A DNA stretch of 64,000 bases, taken from NCBI GenBank assembly GCA_031290985.1, contig JARLJW010000030.1, positions 1 through 64,000 on the forward strand, in the 5' to 3' direction. The notes beneath the pieces were generated by a model. It made no database searches, was not told the origin of the DNA, and saw only the letters and a list, made by a program, of their open reading frames with translations. The position numbers were made by a program, and so were the translations under genes. This document shows, one piece after another, positions 32,739 through 42,050 of this stretch (the stretch's first letter is position 1; each line of letters begins with the position of its first letter). This stretch comes from Verrucomicrobiia bacterium. GTDB taxonomy: Bacteria > Verrucomicrobiota > Verrucomicrobiia > Limisphaerales > UBA11358.

Positions 32739-33770
32739 ATGAATACACGATTTTATCAGAGAACGGTTTGGGTTGAGCTTGTCCGGCAGGCAAGCTGGTC
32801 AACCCCTGAAATCGTCAAACTTTGCGGAATACCATTCCACACATTACGCCGTCAGTTACCTCCGCACCTTGTAAAAACTCCCGGCATCTGGCTCGCTGAA
32901 TTGCGTTATGTTATCGCCGGAGGAACTATTTTAAAAGCGGAACGCGGAACGCGGAACGCGTTCACGTTGATTGAACTTTTGGTCGTCATTGCCATTATTG
33001 GAATTCTTGCGGGGTTGTTATTGCCAGTATTGGCCCGGGCAAAGGAACGGGCCAAAGGAATTCAGTGCTTGAGCAATTTGAAGCAGATGCAATTGGCGTG
33101 GAACCTCTATGCCAGCGACGTTAGCGAAAAACTTCCTCCCAATTCCAGCGGCTGGCAGGCGGGGCAAAGTTCCGATGAGCCGTCATGGGTGGCCGGTTAT
33201 CTGGCCACGAGTTCAACTCCGGATAATACCAACGCTACTTTACTGATAGGGCAAGTATATCAAAAGTGGGGTTCACTCGGTGGCTATGCCAAAAATCCGG
33301 CTATTTATCATTGTCCCTCGGATGCTAGTCAGGATTCCAAAAGCAGGATACTGCGTGTCCGCTCCATTTCCATGAATGGCTGGATCAACCCGGGGGTGAA
33401 CAGCGTGGTGAGCAAACGATTCTGGGGGCTCCATTTTGAAAAATATCGGAAGATAACTGACTATGTCCGGCTGTCCACTTCGGATGGATTTGTTTTCTTG
33501 GATGAACGTCCGGAGAGCATCAACGACGGCTGGTTCATGGTGGCGATGGAAACTTACAATCTCAATAATCTGGCCGGCCTGAAAATCCGTGATTTACCGG
33601 CCATATATCATAATCGCGCGACGACCCTCACCTTTGCCGACGGCCATGCGGAATCTCATCGCTGGCTGGATGGCCGCACCTTCAAATTGAAATTCTCAAA
33701 ACAAGGACAGTCCGCGCCCAACAACCATGATGTGCTCTGGTTAATGGAACATGCGACCAAGCCGGAATGA
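32739..33770 (+). CDS. Prepilin-like protein with an AraC-type HTH leader
   Basis: 343 residues. From residue 74 it is a typical Verrucomicrobia pseudopilin: [20 protein letters not shown], then [20 protein letters not shown], and a C-terminal [20 protein letters not shown]. Residues 1-57 are unexpected: they match the first half of an AraC HTH, as in the gene at 36265 ([19 protein letters not shown] and GIWLAELR against WSASVLANMCGVSVRSLHR and TWLAEQR). No signal sequence can function behind such a leader, so translation may start internally, near 32929, where GGAGG precedes ATT. Three GCGGAAC tandem repeats lie at the joint. Probably the result of a deletion that fused two neighbouring genes. 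Confidence 0.75.
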   Translation: MNTRFYQRTVWVELVRQASWSTPEIVKLCGIPFHTLRRQLPPHLVKTPGIWLAELRYVIAGGTILKAERGTRNAFTLIELLVVIAIIGILAGLLLPVLARAKERAKGIQCLSNLKQMQLAWNLYASDVSEKLPPNSSGWQAGQSSDEPSWVAGYLATSSTPDNTNATLLIGQVYQKWGSLGGYAKNPAIYHCPSDASQDSKSRILRVRSISMNGWINPGVNSVVSKRFWGLHFEKYRKITDYVRLSTSDGFVFLDERPESINDGWFMVAMETYNLNNLAGLKIRDLPAIYHNRATTLTFADGHAESHRWLDGRTFKLKFSKQGQSAPNNHDVLWLMEHATKPE

Positions 33771-33789
33771 GACCGGGCAAACCAATTCT

Positions 33790-35565
33790 ATGCGAACCTT
33801 CCTGAAACGATTAACCCCGATCAACGCGGCTATTGCCATCGGTTCACCACTGTTGATTGTTGGCTGGCATATGCTGGCCACTTGGGACGACAGGCGTTTG
33901 GACAAAATTGCGGATGAATTGTGCTCGACGGCGGATTTCTACGGTGCGCCGCACCCCAATCACGCCGGGACAAAATTGTTTTACGCCCAAACTGGTGATC
34001 AGGGGATCAATGCGTATTTGGTCGAGCCAGCCACCGAGCTAAAACTCCTTCTTTTTAGCCACGACCAATCACATTTGCAAGGCGTCGGTCTGCTGGGCTG
34101 GTCAACTGATGACAGCTTGCTTGCTTATTCCGTCCGTTCCCCGCATGGGTCAGTTGTTATCTGCGGTGCTAATTCAGCCACGCCGGTGGCGACCGTACCT
34201 GAATCCAAAATCATATTGGATGGTGTTTGGCTGTCACCGGAGGCGCTGGTTTATGTGAACAACAATCAAGACTTCTCCTTGTTGCGGAAGTCAGGCGAAG
34301 AATGGCACAAATCAGGGCTGTTTCCCAAGCCGCCGGCCAGTGCTCCGGACAAGCCTGACGAATCAGCCAGTCCCAAGCCGGTGAAACAGAAAAAAAAGGC
34401 CAGCCGGAGCGCCCACAGCGAAGCAGTAAAATACCTGACGGCGTTATCCGGCAATTCAGTGGCCTGGCAACAGGGCGGGACAATTTGGAAATATGCCATC
34501 GGCAGTGAGGCTCCGGTAAAAGTGTGGGAGGCCGGCGCAAACACCTTGTTGAACTTCAGTTTTTCAGCGGACAGAAATGTGTTCCGGATGAGTTGCACGA
34601 ATGTGGACGGCCGGTTCATTTATGAAGTGTTGGCCGGAAACATTTGGGATGACGAACCTGCCGGCACAGCCGGGATGATGAAAGTGGCCAGCGATGGCAT
34701 GATCAAAGCTTGGACATTTTTCCCACATGGCCAGGGGTATGCTTATGCGACAGCGAGTCATATTGTCATCCAGGCCGACACCAATTCGATGCCGGTTCAA
34801 CTGCCATGGAGCGGCGGAGTGGACGCGCTTTCGGCAAGCGACCATAATATCTTTGTGATTGGCGCACCCTCCAATGGCCCGGTCAGCATTTGGAATTATG
34901 ATTTTAACGCTGGTTCTTTGACTTGTGCCGTTCCGGGCAATGAAATTCCCTTCAAATACTCTAAAGTTACTGATCCCACCGAGATGGTGGCTGCCGAAGC
35001 AAACGGGACGAAAATCAATTATCACTTGTTCCCGCCCGCCAATTTCGTTGCCGGCAGGAAATATCCGCTGGTCATTAGTTTTTCCGGCCACCACTGGCGG
35101 CCTCAAGAAGCCGCCGTTGTCAACGCAGGATGCTTTCTTGCAACCTGTAGCGGGATACCGCCTGAAGAGGATACTTTGGCGGTATATCGATCAGCCACAC
35201 AAAATCCGAACATTGATGTGAATAGAGTTTATGCCATGGGCGTCAGTGCAGGAGCTCACTATTCAGAACAACTCTTACAAAGCAGTCCAAAACTATGGCG
35301 GGGAGCTGTATTGTTAAGCCCGGTCGTTTTTCCTCCGCCCGCACAGTTGAAAGTAGCCAGGCTCTTGATTGATTCAGGCGGCAACGATGCTTACCTCAAG
35401 GCACATGGTGGTTTAGGCACGCTAACCAAATTTCAAGACGAGGGGGCATTGGTGGGTATGCCAGTCACCCTCGCTTTCCATGAAGACGCCAGCCATGTTT
35501 ACCGATCAAAAATTGCTGAAAAGGGAAGAATACTGGCGATACTCAAGTTTTTGGCCGCCGACTGA
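33790..35565 (+). CDS. S9-peptidase-like alpha/beta hydrolase
   Basis: 591 residues from the ATG at 33790. An N-terminal membrane anchor (AAIAIGSPLLIVGWHML) is followed by a beta-propeller-like region (about 40-400) with a Pro/Lys-rich insertion near 180-205. The C-terminal domain has YPLVISFSGHHW, the nucleophile elbow GVSAG with Ser near 487, LLIDSGGNDAYL with the likely Asp, and HEDASHVYRS with the likely His. The order is that of prolyl-oligopeptidase relatives (DPP family). Substrate unknown. It lies between the prepilin-like gene and the MauE-like gene and may act on a locus product. Confidence 0.7.
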   Translation: MRTFLKRLTPINAAIAIGSPLLIVGWHMLATWDDRRLDKIADELCSTADFYGAPHPNHAGTKLFYAQTGDQGINAYLVEPATELKLLLFSHDQSHLQGVGLLGWSTDDSLLAYSVRSPHGSVVICGANSATPVATVPESKIILDGVWLSPEALVYVNNNQDFSLLRKSGEEWHKSGLFPKPPASAPDKPDESASPKPVKQKKKASRSAHSEAVKYLTALSGNSVAWQQGGTIWKYAIGSEAPVKVWEAGANTLLNFSFSADRNVFRMSCTNVDGRFIYEVLAGNIWDDEPAGTAGMMKVASDGMIKAWTFFPHGQGYAYATASHIVIQADTNSMPVQLPWSGGVDALSASDHNIFVIGAPSNGPVSIWNYDFNAGSLTCAVPGNEIPFKYSKVTDPTEMVAAEANGTKINYHLFPPANFVAGRKYPLVISFSGHHWRPQEAAVVNAGCFLATCSGIPPEEDTLAVYRSATQNPNIDVNRVYAMGVSAGAHYSEQLLQSSPKLWRGAVLLSPVVFPPPAQLKVARLLIDSGGNDAYLKAHGGLGTLTKFQDEGALVGMPVTLAFHEDASHVYRSKIAEKGRILAILKFLAAD

Positions 35566-35587
35566 ACAACCTTTACCCATTTTCCAT

Positions 35588-36268
35588 ATGCAAGCGAAAA
35601 AAGCGAAGTTTGCAGAAAATTCCATCGCCGGACTGCTATTAGCCATGGCTACGGTATTGTTCATTGGCAGCAAGGCTGAGGTGGATTTCATTTTGCCCCA
35701 TGATCTGATCTTCGGCATTTCCATCCGATATTTGTGTTGGATCGGAGGGAGCGCCACATTGGTGGCTTCGCTGCTGGTGTTGATTGATTTTCGTTCGCCT
35801 TTACCGTTGGCTTTATCAGCCTGGATTGCGGCAACCTTTCTGGTTTATCAATGCTTGCTGTATGGTCAAGGTGGAGGCGGATTGACCGGATGCCTGGATG
35901 GTTTGTCCCACGCCTTTGGCGTTTCAGCAAAGACAGCCAATGAGTTGAGTCTGGGCGTGGCGGCTTATCTACTGATGGCCAGTGTTGTGTTGTTGTTTTG
36001 GCAGTGGCGAAGCCAAAAGCAAGAAAAGCAATTTCTGAAAATATTTTGTCCAGATTGCGGTGGCCACGTCAAATTCATTCAAGAGAGAGAGGGGGAACAG
36101 ATTGACTGTCCGCATTGCGCCAAGTCTATAAAACTGCGCCGGCCCGAATCCTTGAAGGTGAATTGCTTCTTTTGCGAAGGTCATATCGAGTTTCCATCCC
36201 ACGCCCTCGGAACCAAAATACCCTGCCCACACTGCAAAATGGATATTACCTTGAAGGAAGTAGCATGA
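35588..36268 (+). CDS. MauE/DoxX-like membrane protein with zinc-ribbon tail
   Basis: 226 residues from the ATG at 35588. Four hydrophobic helices occupy about 10-140 (for example AGLLLAMATVLFIG and TAN-ELSLGVAAYLLMASVVL), resembling the MauE/DoxX family, with a GCLDGLSHAFGV loop where the paralogue at 38608 has SCLGNLTDALHI. The tail (about 155-226) holds four CxxC pairs (CPDCGG, CPHCAK, CFFCEG, CPHCKM), two probable zinc ribbons. It overlaps the AraC gene by 4 bp (ATGA). The family is linked to redox/disulfide chemistry in the envelope; the zinc domain is an unusual addition. Confidence 0.65.
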   Translation: MQAKKAKFAENSIAGLLLAMATVLFIGSKAEVDFILPHDLIFGISIRYLCWIGGSATLVASLLVLIDFRSPLPLALSAWIAATFLVYQCLLYGQGGGGLTGCLDGLSHAFGVSAKTANELSLGVAAYLLMASVVLLFWQWRSQKQEKQFLKIFCPDCGGHVKFIQEREGEQIDCPHCAKSIKLRRPESLKVNCFFCEGHIEFPSHALGTKIPCPHCKMDITLKEVA

Positions 36269-36585
36269 ATAACTCACGACTTAAAGAAATCCAAAACTGG
36301 CCGCAACTCGCGTGCGATGCCAAATGGTCAGCCTCGGTCTTGGCAAACATGTGCGGCGTATCGGTACGTTCCCTCCACCGACATTTTCTGAAGCAAATAG
36401 GCAAAAATATTAAGACCTGGCTCGCAGAACAGCGCCAGCAAACTGCCATTGAATTATTGAGGGACGGCTCCTCCATCAAGGAAACCGCTGCCTGCTTAGG
36501 GTATAAGCAGCAGACAAACTTCACCCGTCAGTTTAAATGCCAGACGGGCACTTGTCCCTCGGAGCGCCCAATTGTCCGCAAATGA
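36265..36585 (+). CDS. AraC-type DNA-binding domain protein
   Basis: 106 residues, a bare AraC HTH pair without a sensor domain: WSASVLANMCGVSVRSLHRH with FLKQIGKN, then IKETAACLGYKQQTNFTRQF with CQTGTCPSERP. The start ATG overlaps the MauE-like stop. The lack of a sensor implies constitutive DNA binding or a partner. It is homologous to the N-terminal part of the 32739 gene. A local regulator of the locus is likely. Confidence 0.85.
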   Translation: MNNSRLKEIQNWPQLACDAKWSASVLANMCGVSVRSLHRHFLKQIGKNIKTWLAEQRQQTAIELLRDGSSIKETAACLGYKQQTNFTRQFKCQTGTCPSERPIVRK

Positions 36586-36609
36586 TTAATAATGTCCGCA
36601 AATGATTAA
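36573..36609. repeat. Two-copy 17-bp direct repeat at the AraC stop
   Basis: TGTCCGCAAATGATTAA occurs at 36573 and again at 36593, a period of 20 bp. The first copy contains the AraC stop codon, so the duplication leaves the protein end unchanged. Confidence 0.6.
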
Positions 36610-36661
36610 CCATTTCCCTTCCTAATTTCTCGCAACCTGTTGAAATTGCAATAGTAAATTA

Positions 36662-38008
36662 ATGAATCTCGAAATCGGCCAGTTTAGGTCAGGGCTGCCA
36701 CGGCGCGAGTGTGCTGGGGAGAAGGATTGCGTTGAAAGCCTTACAAATCCATTTGTATCAATAATGATGAATCACTCCGGTGCTGGCGGGATCTCAATTT
36801 TGTCCAACCGTATGGGCTTAGTAAAATATAAACCTGTGATATATCGGGTAATGGGTTTGCTTTTAGTGCAAATCATAGTTGCACTTAAGTGTATTTATGA
36901 ATCGATGATTATTGCGGCTATAATTGTATTATTCGAAGTGCCATCTTATTCGGAAGAATTCCAAGCGGAAGGGGTGGTAAATATAAAACATATGGATGAG
37001 CGTGGTAATGTGACCCAGCAACAGAGCGAAACTTTTAAGGTTGATGTTAAGGGTTGTCAATGGTTCATCGTGACGACGCCTTACCCGCTTGCTGCCAAAG
37101 CTGATATCATTGGTTGGGAAATTGGAAGTAAAGGGGACAATGAAATATGTCAAGTGGCAAAGTTCAATCAACAAACGCTCAGGGCCGATTCATTTAATAA
37201 TAGTGTTGGTTTCGTGGAAAGAGGTGTGGTTCCTGATAATGTTGCCGGCAACCAAGTTTCTGAATTGTGGCTGGCTTTCGCCTCCGGGTGTTATTTTGAT
37301 GGACTCACAAATAATATGATGAAACCGGTCTATGACGAAATGGACCCCTCCATGAGAGGCAGGTATGAAGTTGTCAAGTCCAGGTGGCAGCGATTTGAAT
37401 CTTCCCCGAAATTGCCGCAACGCGTTGTTTATACTAACAACCAAATAGAGGGATTTTATAAGGGAAAAACTGTAAAGCGTCCTGCGCCGCATCCTTTCGA
37501 AAACGGATACGATAGGGCCGAATATGAATCTTCTTCCACCACAAATGTCGGTGGCCTGGTCCTGCCAAGGAAATTTTCCTTCAAAGAATATGCCGTTATC
37601 CAAACTGCAAAAGCCGATTCTCATCTTGTACTGTATCGGGTTGTAGAGGGATATTTGACCGCCGCAGAGCCAGTTTGTGAAAGAACTGTGTTTCTCCCAT
37701 CACTGACGGATGCCAGTTACGTTGATGATGCGCGTTTTGCCAGGTTGCCTCACCCGGTTATATCGCTATCTTATATGGTGACAAACCGCGTCTGGCCGCA
37801 GTTTGATTCTCCCGTGCTGCAGAACCTATATGCCGAAGAAGCCCGCAGGCAAGAGGCATACACTACGAACCATGTTGATACACTGCTCGATGGGACTGGT
37901 CCCGGTAGCAAATCCAAAAGACTGATGGTTTTACTATTTCTCATTCTATCTATTTTCCCGCTCGGTTATTTTATTAAACGGACATGGAAAGCCGGCGGGA
38001 AAACGTAA
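36662..38008 (+). CDS. Membrane-anchored hypothetical protein
   Basis: 448 residues from the first ATG; an ATG near residue 51 (MGLVKYKPVIYRVM) may be the real start, because the first 40 residues look unstructured. A hydrophobic segment VIYRVMGLLLVQIIVAL plus IIAAIIVLFEV lies near 60-95. The long extracellular part has beta-like strands and Tyr/Asn-rich loops. A C-terminal membrane helix (LMVLLFLILSIFPLGYFI) with a basic tail follows. This is an N-out, C-in anchoring pattern. No family was recognised. It is next to the cysteine-rich secreted protein and may be its partner. Confidence 0.6.
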   Translation: MNLEIGQFRSGLPRRECAGEKDCVESLTNPFVSIMMNHSGAGGISILSNRMGLVKYKPVIYRVMGLLLVQIIVALKCIYESMIIAAIIVLFEVPSYSEEFQAEGVVNIKHMDERGNVTQQQSETFKVDVKGCQWFIVTTPYPLAAKADIIGWEIGSKGDNEICQVAKFNQQTLRADSFNNSVGFVERGVVPDNVAGNQVSELWLAFASGCYFDGLTNNMMKPVYDEMDPSMRGRYEVVKSRWQRFESSPKLPQRVVYTNNQIEGFYKGKTVKRPAPHPFENGYDRAEYESSSTTNVGGLVLPRKFSFKEYAVIQTAKADSHLVLYRVVEGYLTAAEPVCERTVFLPSLTDASYVDDARFARLPHPVISLSYMVTNRVWPQFDSPVLQNLYAEEARRQEAYTTNHVDTLLDGTGPGSKSKRLMVLLFLILSIFPLGYFIKRTWKAGGKT

Positions 38009-38031
38009 TGTAAACACAATACAATTAAATC

Positions 38032-38433
38032 ATGAAAACTAAAAAACAAATAGCAATCACCGCAACAACGTTTGTCATCTTGATCACAACCGCACTCAAT
38101 GTGATGGCCAAATGTTATGACAATCATAAACAATATGGCCCGGGCGTACAGGATCCAGGATGTGGTGCTTATGCTCAAAATGGGGGGACTGACAATGGTT
38201 GCACCCAAATCACTGTTTCTCCTTCCTATGATCTGGAGTATACATCCAAAACTCCCACGGGATTAAAATATACAGGTTGCGGCCCCGGAACTATAACAGT
38301 TACTAAAACCACGGTCGTAACAACCTGCTCCGGTTTTTTCGCCGATCCACAGTTTACATGCGAGGCACCTACTGTATCGTCTACCACTAGCACATACTCG
38401 GTATACGAGCCAACTCATTACGACGGCTGTTAA
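38032..38433 (+). CDS. Cysteine-rich secreted small protein
   Basis: 133 residues. Signal peptide 1-26 (ITATTFVILITTALNVMAKC). The mature part has eight or so Cys residues (KCYDNH, DPGCGAY, NGCTQ, TGCGPG, TTCSGF, FTCEAP, and the terminal DGC), many Thr/Gly/Tyr and a Thr-rich stretch. It resembles a small disulfide-rich exported protein. The MauE/DoxX-like membrane proteins on either side could serve its oxidation. Function unknown. Confidence 0.65.
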   Translation: MKTKKQIAITATTFVILITTALNVMAKCYDNHKQYGPGVQDPGCGAYAQNGGTDNGCTQITVSPSYDLEYTSKTPTGLKYTGCGPGTITVTKTTVVTTCSGFFADPQFTCEAPTVSSTTSTYSVYEPTHYDGC

Positions 38434-38607
38434 TTGATTTGAATGAGCATGGTTAATTTCCGAATACAGCGGGGCACGAGCTTGCGGTTGGCTAGGTGTC
38501 CCGCTGGATTTTTTATATCATTGGGCAACCAGTTAGACGTAAATGAATGTGAGATTTGCCTGGTGGCCGGAATTGAGATTGGTTCAATTAAATGAAGGGC
38601 TGCCCCC

Positions 38608-39069
38608 ATGCATCCTAGATATTTTCATTATTGTATTTTTTTTGCGGGTTCCTTGATTTGTGTTGCCGCTCTTGGCAAGCTTGCTAGTTCAATGGGAAGC
38701 GCACATGTACTCCAATACCCGGATCCAATTTTCCAAATCCCGTTTCGCCAGATGTTTTGGTTAGTTGGGACCGTTGAATTAGCTATCGCTGTGGTTTGTT
38801 TATTTGGTAGAAGGATTGCCTTACAAGCATGTCTGGTGGCATGGCTTGCGACTGCATTTGCTGCGTATCGCCTGGGCTTGTTGTGGGTCGGCTATGAAAA
38901 ACCATGCAGTTGCCTGGGCAATCTGACGGACGCGCTGCACATTCCTGCCCAAACCGCCGACACGGCTATGAAAATCATTCTCGCGTATCTGCTCATTTGC
39001 AGCTATGCTACATTACTGTGGATCTGGCGGCAGGGTAAAGCTGCCAGCCACACAACTTGTGTGATATGA
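38608..39069 (+). CDS. MauE/DoxX-like membrane protein
   Basis: 153 residues with four predicted membrane helices (HYCIFFAGSLICVAALGKLA, MFWLVGTVELAIAVVCLF, LVAWLATAFAAYRLGLLW, ILAYLLICSYATLLWIW). The motif PCSCLGNLTDALHI in the third loop matches its paralogue at 35588, here with a CxC pair typical of the MauE side. It lacks the zinc tail. It probably supports disulfide formation or electron transfer in the envelope for the secreted Cys-rich protein. Confidence 0.7.
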   Translation: MHPRYFHYCIFFAGSLICVAALGKLASSMGSAHVLQYPDPIFQIPFRQMFWLVGTVELAIAVVCLFGRRIALQACLVAWLATAFAAYRLGLLWVGYEKPCSCLGNLTDALHIPAQTADTAMKIILAYLLICSYATLLWIWRQGKAASHTTCVI

Positions 39070-39281
39070 GTTGACGGTTAATGGAGAAGGGATATAGTAT
39101 TGCTATCGTAGTCGGAAAGGCAAAAATTTATCCCTGCCGCTAATCTTATGATTGGAGTGGAAAAGCCTTCATAAGCGGTAACCCAGGCAATCTGCGCTCG
39201 GTTTTAGAACCTATTGAGGAAGTTTTTGGACCGGCATTAGATGACTGATAAAACTTTACATGGCCGCTGGCAATTATTGCG

Positions 39282-40532
39282 ATGCATTTGTTCGAATTTC
39301 GCATCAGAGAAATCCCTGTCCACAGGCCAAACTCGGCTGGGTTAACCAGCCATGACGGCGATCGGCGGGACCAGTTTGTCGACGGCTGGCGCGGATTATT
39401 TCACCTGATCCTGATGGTGGATCACCTGCCCTTCCTGCTACCTGCTGCTTCCATGGCTTTCAGCCAGTGGTTCGAGCCGCTGGGATATGTATCTGTTGCC
39501 GAAGGATTTGTATTTTTGTCTGGTTTTGTCTCTGGGCTTGTCTACACCCGCGTCTTGCGCGGGCACGGTTGCCAGGCGGTCTGGCGCAAAGTTTTCAAAC
39601 GGATCCTTACCATTTATGCCTGCTATGTTTCGGCCGTAGTTCTTTTGGTTGCCGTGGCTAAGTCTTGCGGTCCGTGCTCCATTCAGTGGGGGGCCTGGCA
39701 GAACTTGCTCGATATGCCCCTTATGGTTGCCGCCCTTAAGGTCGCCCTGCTAGTTTATCAGCCCAACTTTCTGGAAATTTTACCGATGTATTGTTTGTTT
39801 CTTCTCAGCGTGCCTGTGGCCATTCGCGAACTCGAAAAGGGGCGGTATTTAACAATCGCTCGCATCAGTATTTTGATCTGGTTGGCGGCTCAACTGGGCA
39901 TTCGCAGCGCTTTGGTCGGGATCCTGTCCCCTTGGGTGACATTGCAAACCGGATATTTCAATGCCTTTGGCTGGCAGATAGTGTTTGTCCTAGGCCTTCT
40001 CTGCGGACATAAAACTTTTGCCTGCCCTGTCGCGTGGCTGCCCGCTAACTGGAAATGGACAACTTACGCTTATATTCTTTTCCTTTTGCTTTTTTCGTTG
40101 CGCCATCAGGTTCTTCCGGTCACCGTTTGGCAGCCGTTGGTGGACCGGTCGTCATTGGGCCCCTTGCGATTTTTGGATTTTACCTGTGTCGCCTTTTTGG
40201 TCTCCTCGCTTCGTGATCCGCTGCAAAAATTCATTACCTGGCCGGTATTGACATTTTTGAGCAAACACTCGCTCCAAGTATTTGCTTTTCACTTATTTCC
40301 CATTTATCTAACCGCGCTTGCCCTTTCGGGAGCTGCGACGTATTCGCTTCCGGGGCAATGGCTGGTCACGCTGGGCCTAGCGGGAGCCGCTCCGCTTTCG
40401 CTCCTAGGGCAATCGCTGGTCATGGCCTTTTGCCTCGCTTCATTGTGTCTGATTGCCGTTCTGGCAAAAAACTTGAAAGCTTTTTATAAAGCATTTCTCG
40501 CCCGGTGCCGGAACCGCCGTGGGTTCATATGA
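39282..40532 (+). CDS. OpgC-type membrane acyltransferase-like protein
   Basis: 416 residues, about ten membrane helices. RDQFVDGWRGLFHLILMVDH near residue 30 and EGFVFLSGFVSGLVYTRVL near 70 are the N-terminal signatures of the OpgC family. The C-terminal region ends with SKHSLQVFAFHLFPIYL. OpgC adds succinyl groups to periplasmic glucans. The genes downstream encode an O-antigen-ligase-like protein and a hydrolase, which fits glycan modification or export. Confidence 0.85.
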   Translation: MHLFEFRIREIPVHRPNSAGLTSHDGDRRDQFVDGWRGLFHLILMVDHLPFLLPAASMAFSQWFEPLGYVSVAEGFVFLSGFVSGLVYTRVLRGHGCQAVWRKVFKRILTIYACYVSAVVLLVAVAKSCGPCSIQWGAWQNLLDMPLMVAALKVALLVYQPNFLEILPMYCLFLLSVPVAIRELEKGRYLTIARISILIWLAAQLGIRSALVGILSPWVTLQTGYFNAFGWQIVFVLGLLCGHKTFACPVAWLPANWKWTTYAYILFLLLFSLRHQVLPVTVWQPLVDRSSLGPLRFLDFTCVAFLVSSLRDPLQKFITWPVLTFLSKHSLQVFAFHLFPIYLTALALSGAATYSLPGQWLVTLGLAGAAPLSLLGQSLVMAFCLASLCLIAVLAKNLKAFYKAFLARCRNRRGFI

Positions 40533-40538
40533 TGCCCG

Positions 40539-42050
40539 ATGAAATCAACCCGAAATAATCTGCTTCTTTATGGCCTGTTGGGTTGTGTGGGATTGTTCGT
40601 CCTGTTGGAATGTTTTTGTCACTTGCCGCTGGCCCAGCCCAGCCTAGCAGGGTTACGGGAGGATCTGCTTGGTGTTGTCCTTTTAAAATCCGGACAATTG
40701 ATGCTGGTGACCGGCTTTACTTTGTGGTTGATGGCCTTGTTGCATATTAGTCGGCAACAACCTGAGCCCACCCTAGGCCCACGCATTTCCAAGGCATTTG
40801 CCTCCGCCCATCCTTGGAAGGCGCTGCTGGCGATTTGTTCTCTTTTCACTTACGCGTTTTATTGGCACGAATCGCCTATCACATTCGACCGCCATTTCTT
40901 CATGTTGGGCATCGACCAAAGCACGAATATTTTAGTTTTGCTTGTTGGGCTCGTTTTCAGCCAGGTCTTTGAAATTGTTGCCTCCTCCCCGCCCGCGCGG
41001 TTTTCCAACTTCTGCGGGAGAACCCTCGTCTTTTTCGTGCTATTTTTTTGCGCTGCTTCCCTGATGCAATTACATTTGTCTCATGTTTATGGATACCAAG
41101 GTCAAATCCGCTGGACCGGCCTGTGGGTGAACCCCAATATCTATGGGATTTTAATGGGCACAGGGTCGGTGCTAGTGGTGGGACTCTCGGTGTGGAAGAG
41201 GAGAGAAGGTAGAAGGTGCTGGGAAAGTGAGAAAGTGGAAATGAGAAAAAGAAAGAAGGCTGTATTTTGGAGACTGGGGGCGGGGAAATTTGTGATCGTT
41301 ATTTCGTGCTTGGGCGCGGTGGGGCTTTTGGGGCTAGGGCTTTTGCACAGTTATAGCCGCGGGGCATGGATCGGCACGTTTCTCGGATTTGTTTTTTTGG
41401 TTTGGCGTGCAAGAAGTAAGGAGGGGGAAGCCGGGAGTGCGGGGATCAAGGCCAATTTAGTCAGTGGCGCTTCGCTCGGACGCCACTACGCGGGTTCATG
41501 GTGGCTTCAAGTTTCGGTCATTCTGGCGTCGGTGTTCGTGCTTGGTTTTTGGCACTTTCGGGGGACGGCGTGGCAGCCGGCGCGCCGGATTTTTTCGGTC
41601 ACCAAGACCGAGGATTTTTCGTGGCGCAACCGCGCCGCCGGATGGGAAGGCGCCATGCAAATCGCTGCTGAACATCCTTGGTTCGGCGCGGGCTGGTATC
41701 AAGTCGAACCAATATATGAGAATTACTATCTCAGTGCACGACTAACCGAGGGCGCAGCCATTGAAATGAATGATTATCTCATGCTCGGTGCCACGCTCGG
41801 CATGCCAGCACTGTTTTGTTTTGGAATGTATCTGTGGCTGTCGTTCGCCGGAAAACCTGGGCACGGAAATCTGGAACTTGAAAGGACGGAGGCAGAATGG
41901 TTAAAAATCGTTTGTCGAGCGGGGACCATTGTCTTACTCGTCGGTTTTTGGTTTGATGGCGGGCTGTTCAAGCTGCCCACAGCGGTGACATTTTGGATTT
42001 TGCTGGAATTGGGGAGCGTGCAACCACGAAGAATGGACACGAATGATTGA
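40539..42050 (+). CDS. O-antigen ligase-like membrane protein
   Basis: 503 residues with about ten to twelve membrane helices. The signature loop is LHSYSRGAWIGTFLGF near residue 270, and HPWFGAGWYQVEP near 380 gives the H-x-x-x-G-x-G pattern of the Wzy/WaaL superfamily. Two cytoplasmic stretches look inserted: a Lys/Arg/Glu-rich segment at about 220-245 (purine-rich DNA) and one near 295-320 that contains a palindrome (41463-41487). It is 6 bp from the OpgC gene and overlaps the next gene by 8 bp. It probably joins or polymerises sugar chains in the periplasm. Confidence 0.8.
   Translation: MKSTRNNLLLYGLLGCVGLFVLLECFCHLPLAQPSLAGLREDLLGVVLLKSGQLMLVTGFTLWLMALLHISRQQPEPTLGPRISKAFASAHPWKALLAICSLFTYAFYWHESPITFDRHFFMLGIDQSTNILVLLVGLVFSQVFEIVASSPPARFSNFCGRTLVFFVLFFCAASLMQLHLSHVYGYQGQIRWTGLWVNPNIYGILMGTGSVLVVGLSVWKRREGRRCWESEKVEMRKRKKAVFWRLGAGKFVIVISCLGAVGLLGLGLLHSYSRGAWIGTFLGFVFLVWRARSKEGEAGSAGIKANLVSGASLGRHYAGSWWLQVSVILASVFVLGFWHFRGTAWQPARRIFSVTKTEDFSWRNRAAGWEGAMQIAAEHPWFGAGWYQVEPIYENYYLSARLTEGAAIEMNDYLMLGATLGMPALFCFGMYLWLSFAGKPGHGNLELERTEAEWLKIVCRAGTIVLLVGFWFDGGLFKLPTAVTFWILLELGSVQPRRMDTND
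41463..41487. repeat. In-frame palindrome in the ligase gene
   Basis: AGTGGCG, 11 bases, CGCCACT: a 7-bp stem with the loop CTTCGCTCGGA. It lies inside the coding sequence of the O-antigen-ligase-like gene and appears to be a small inserted repeat, as the protein loop here is long and not family-like. Confidence 0.5.
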
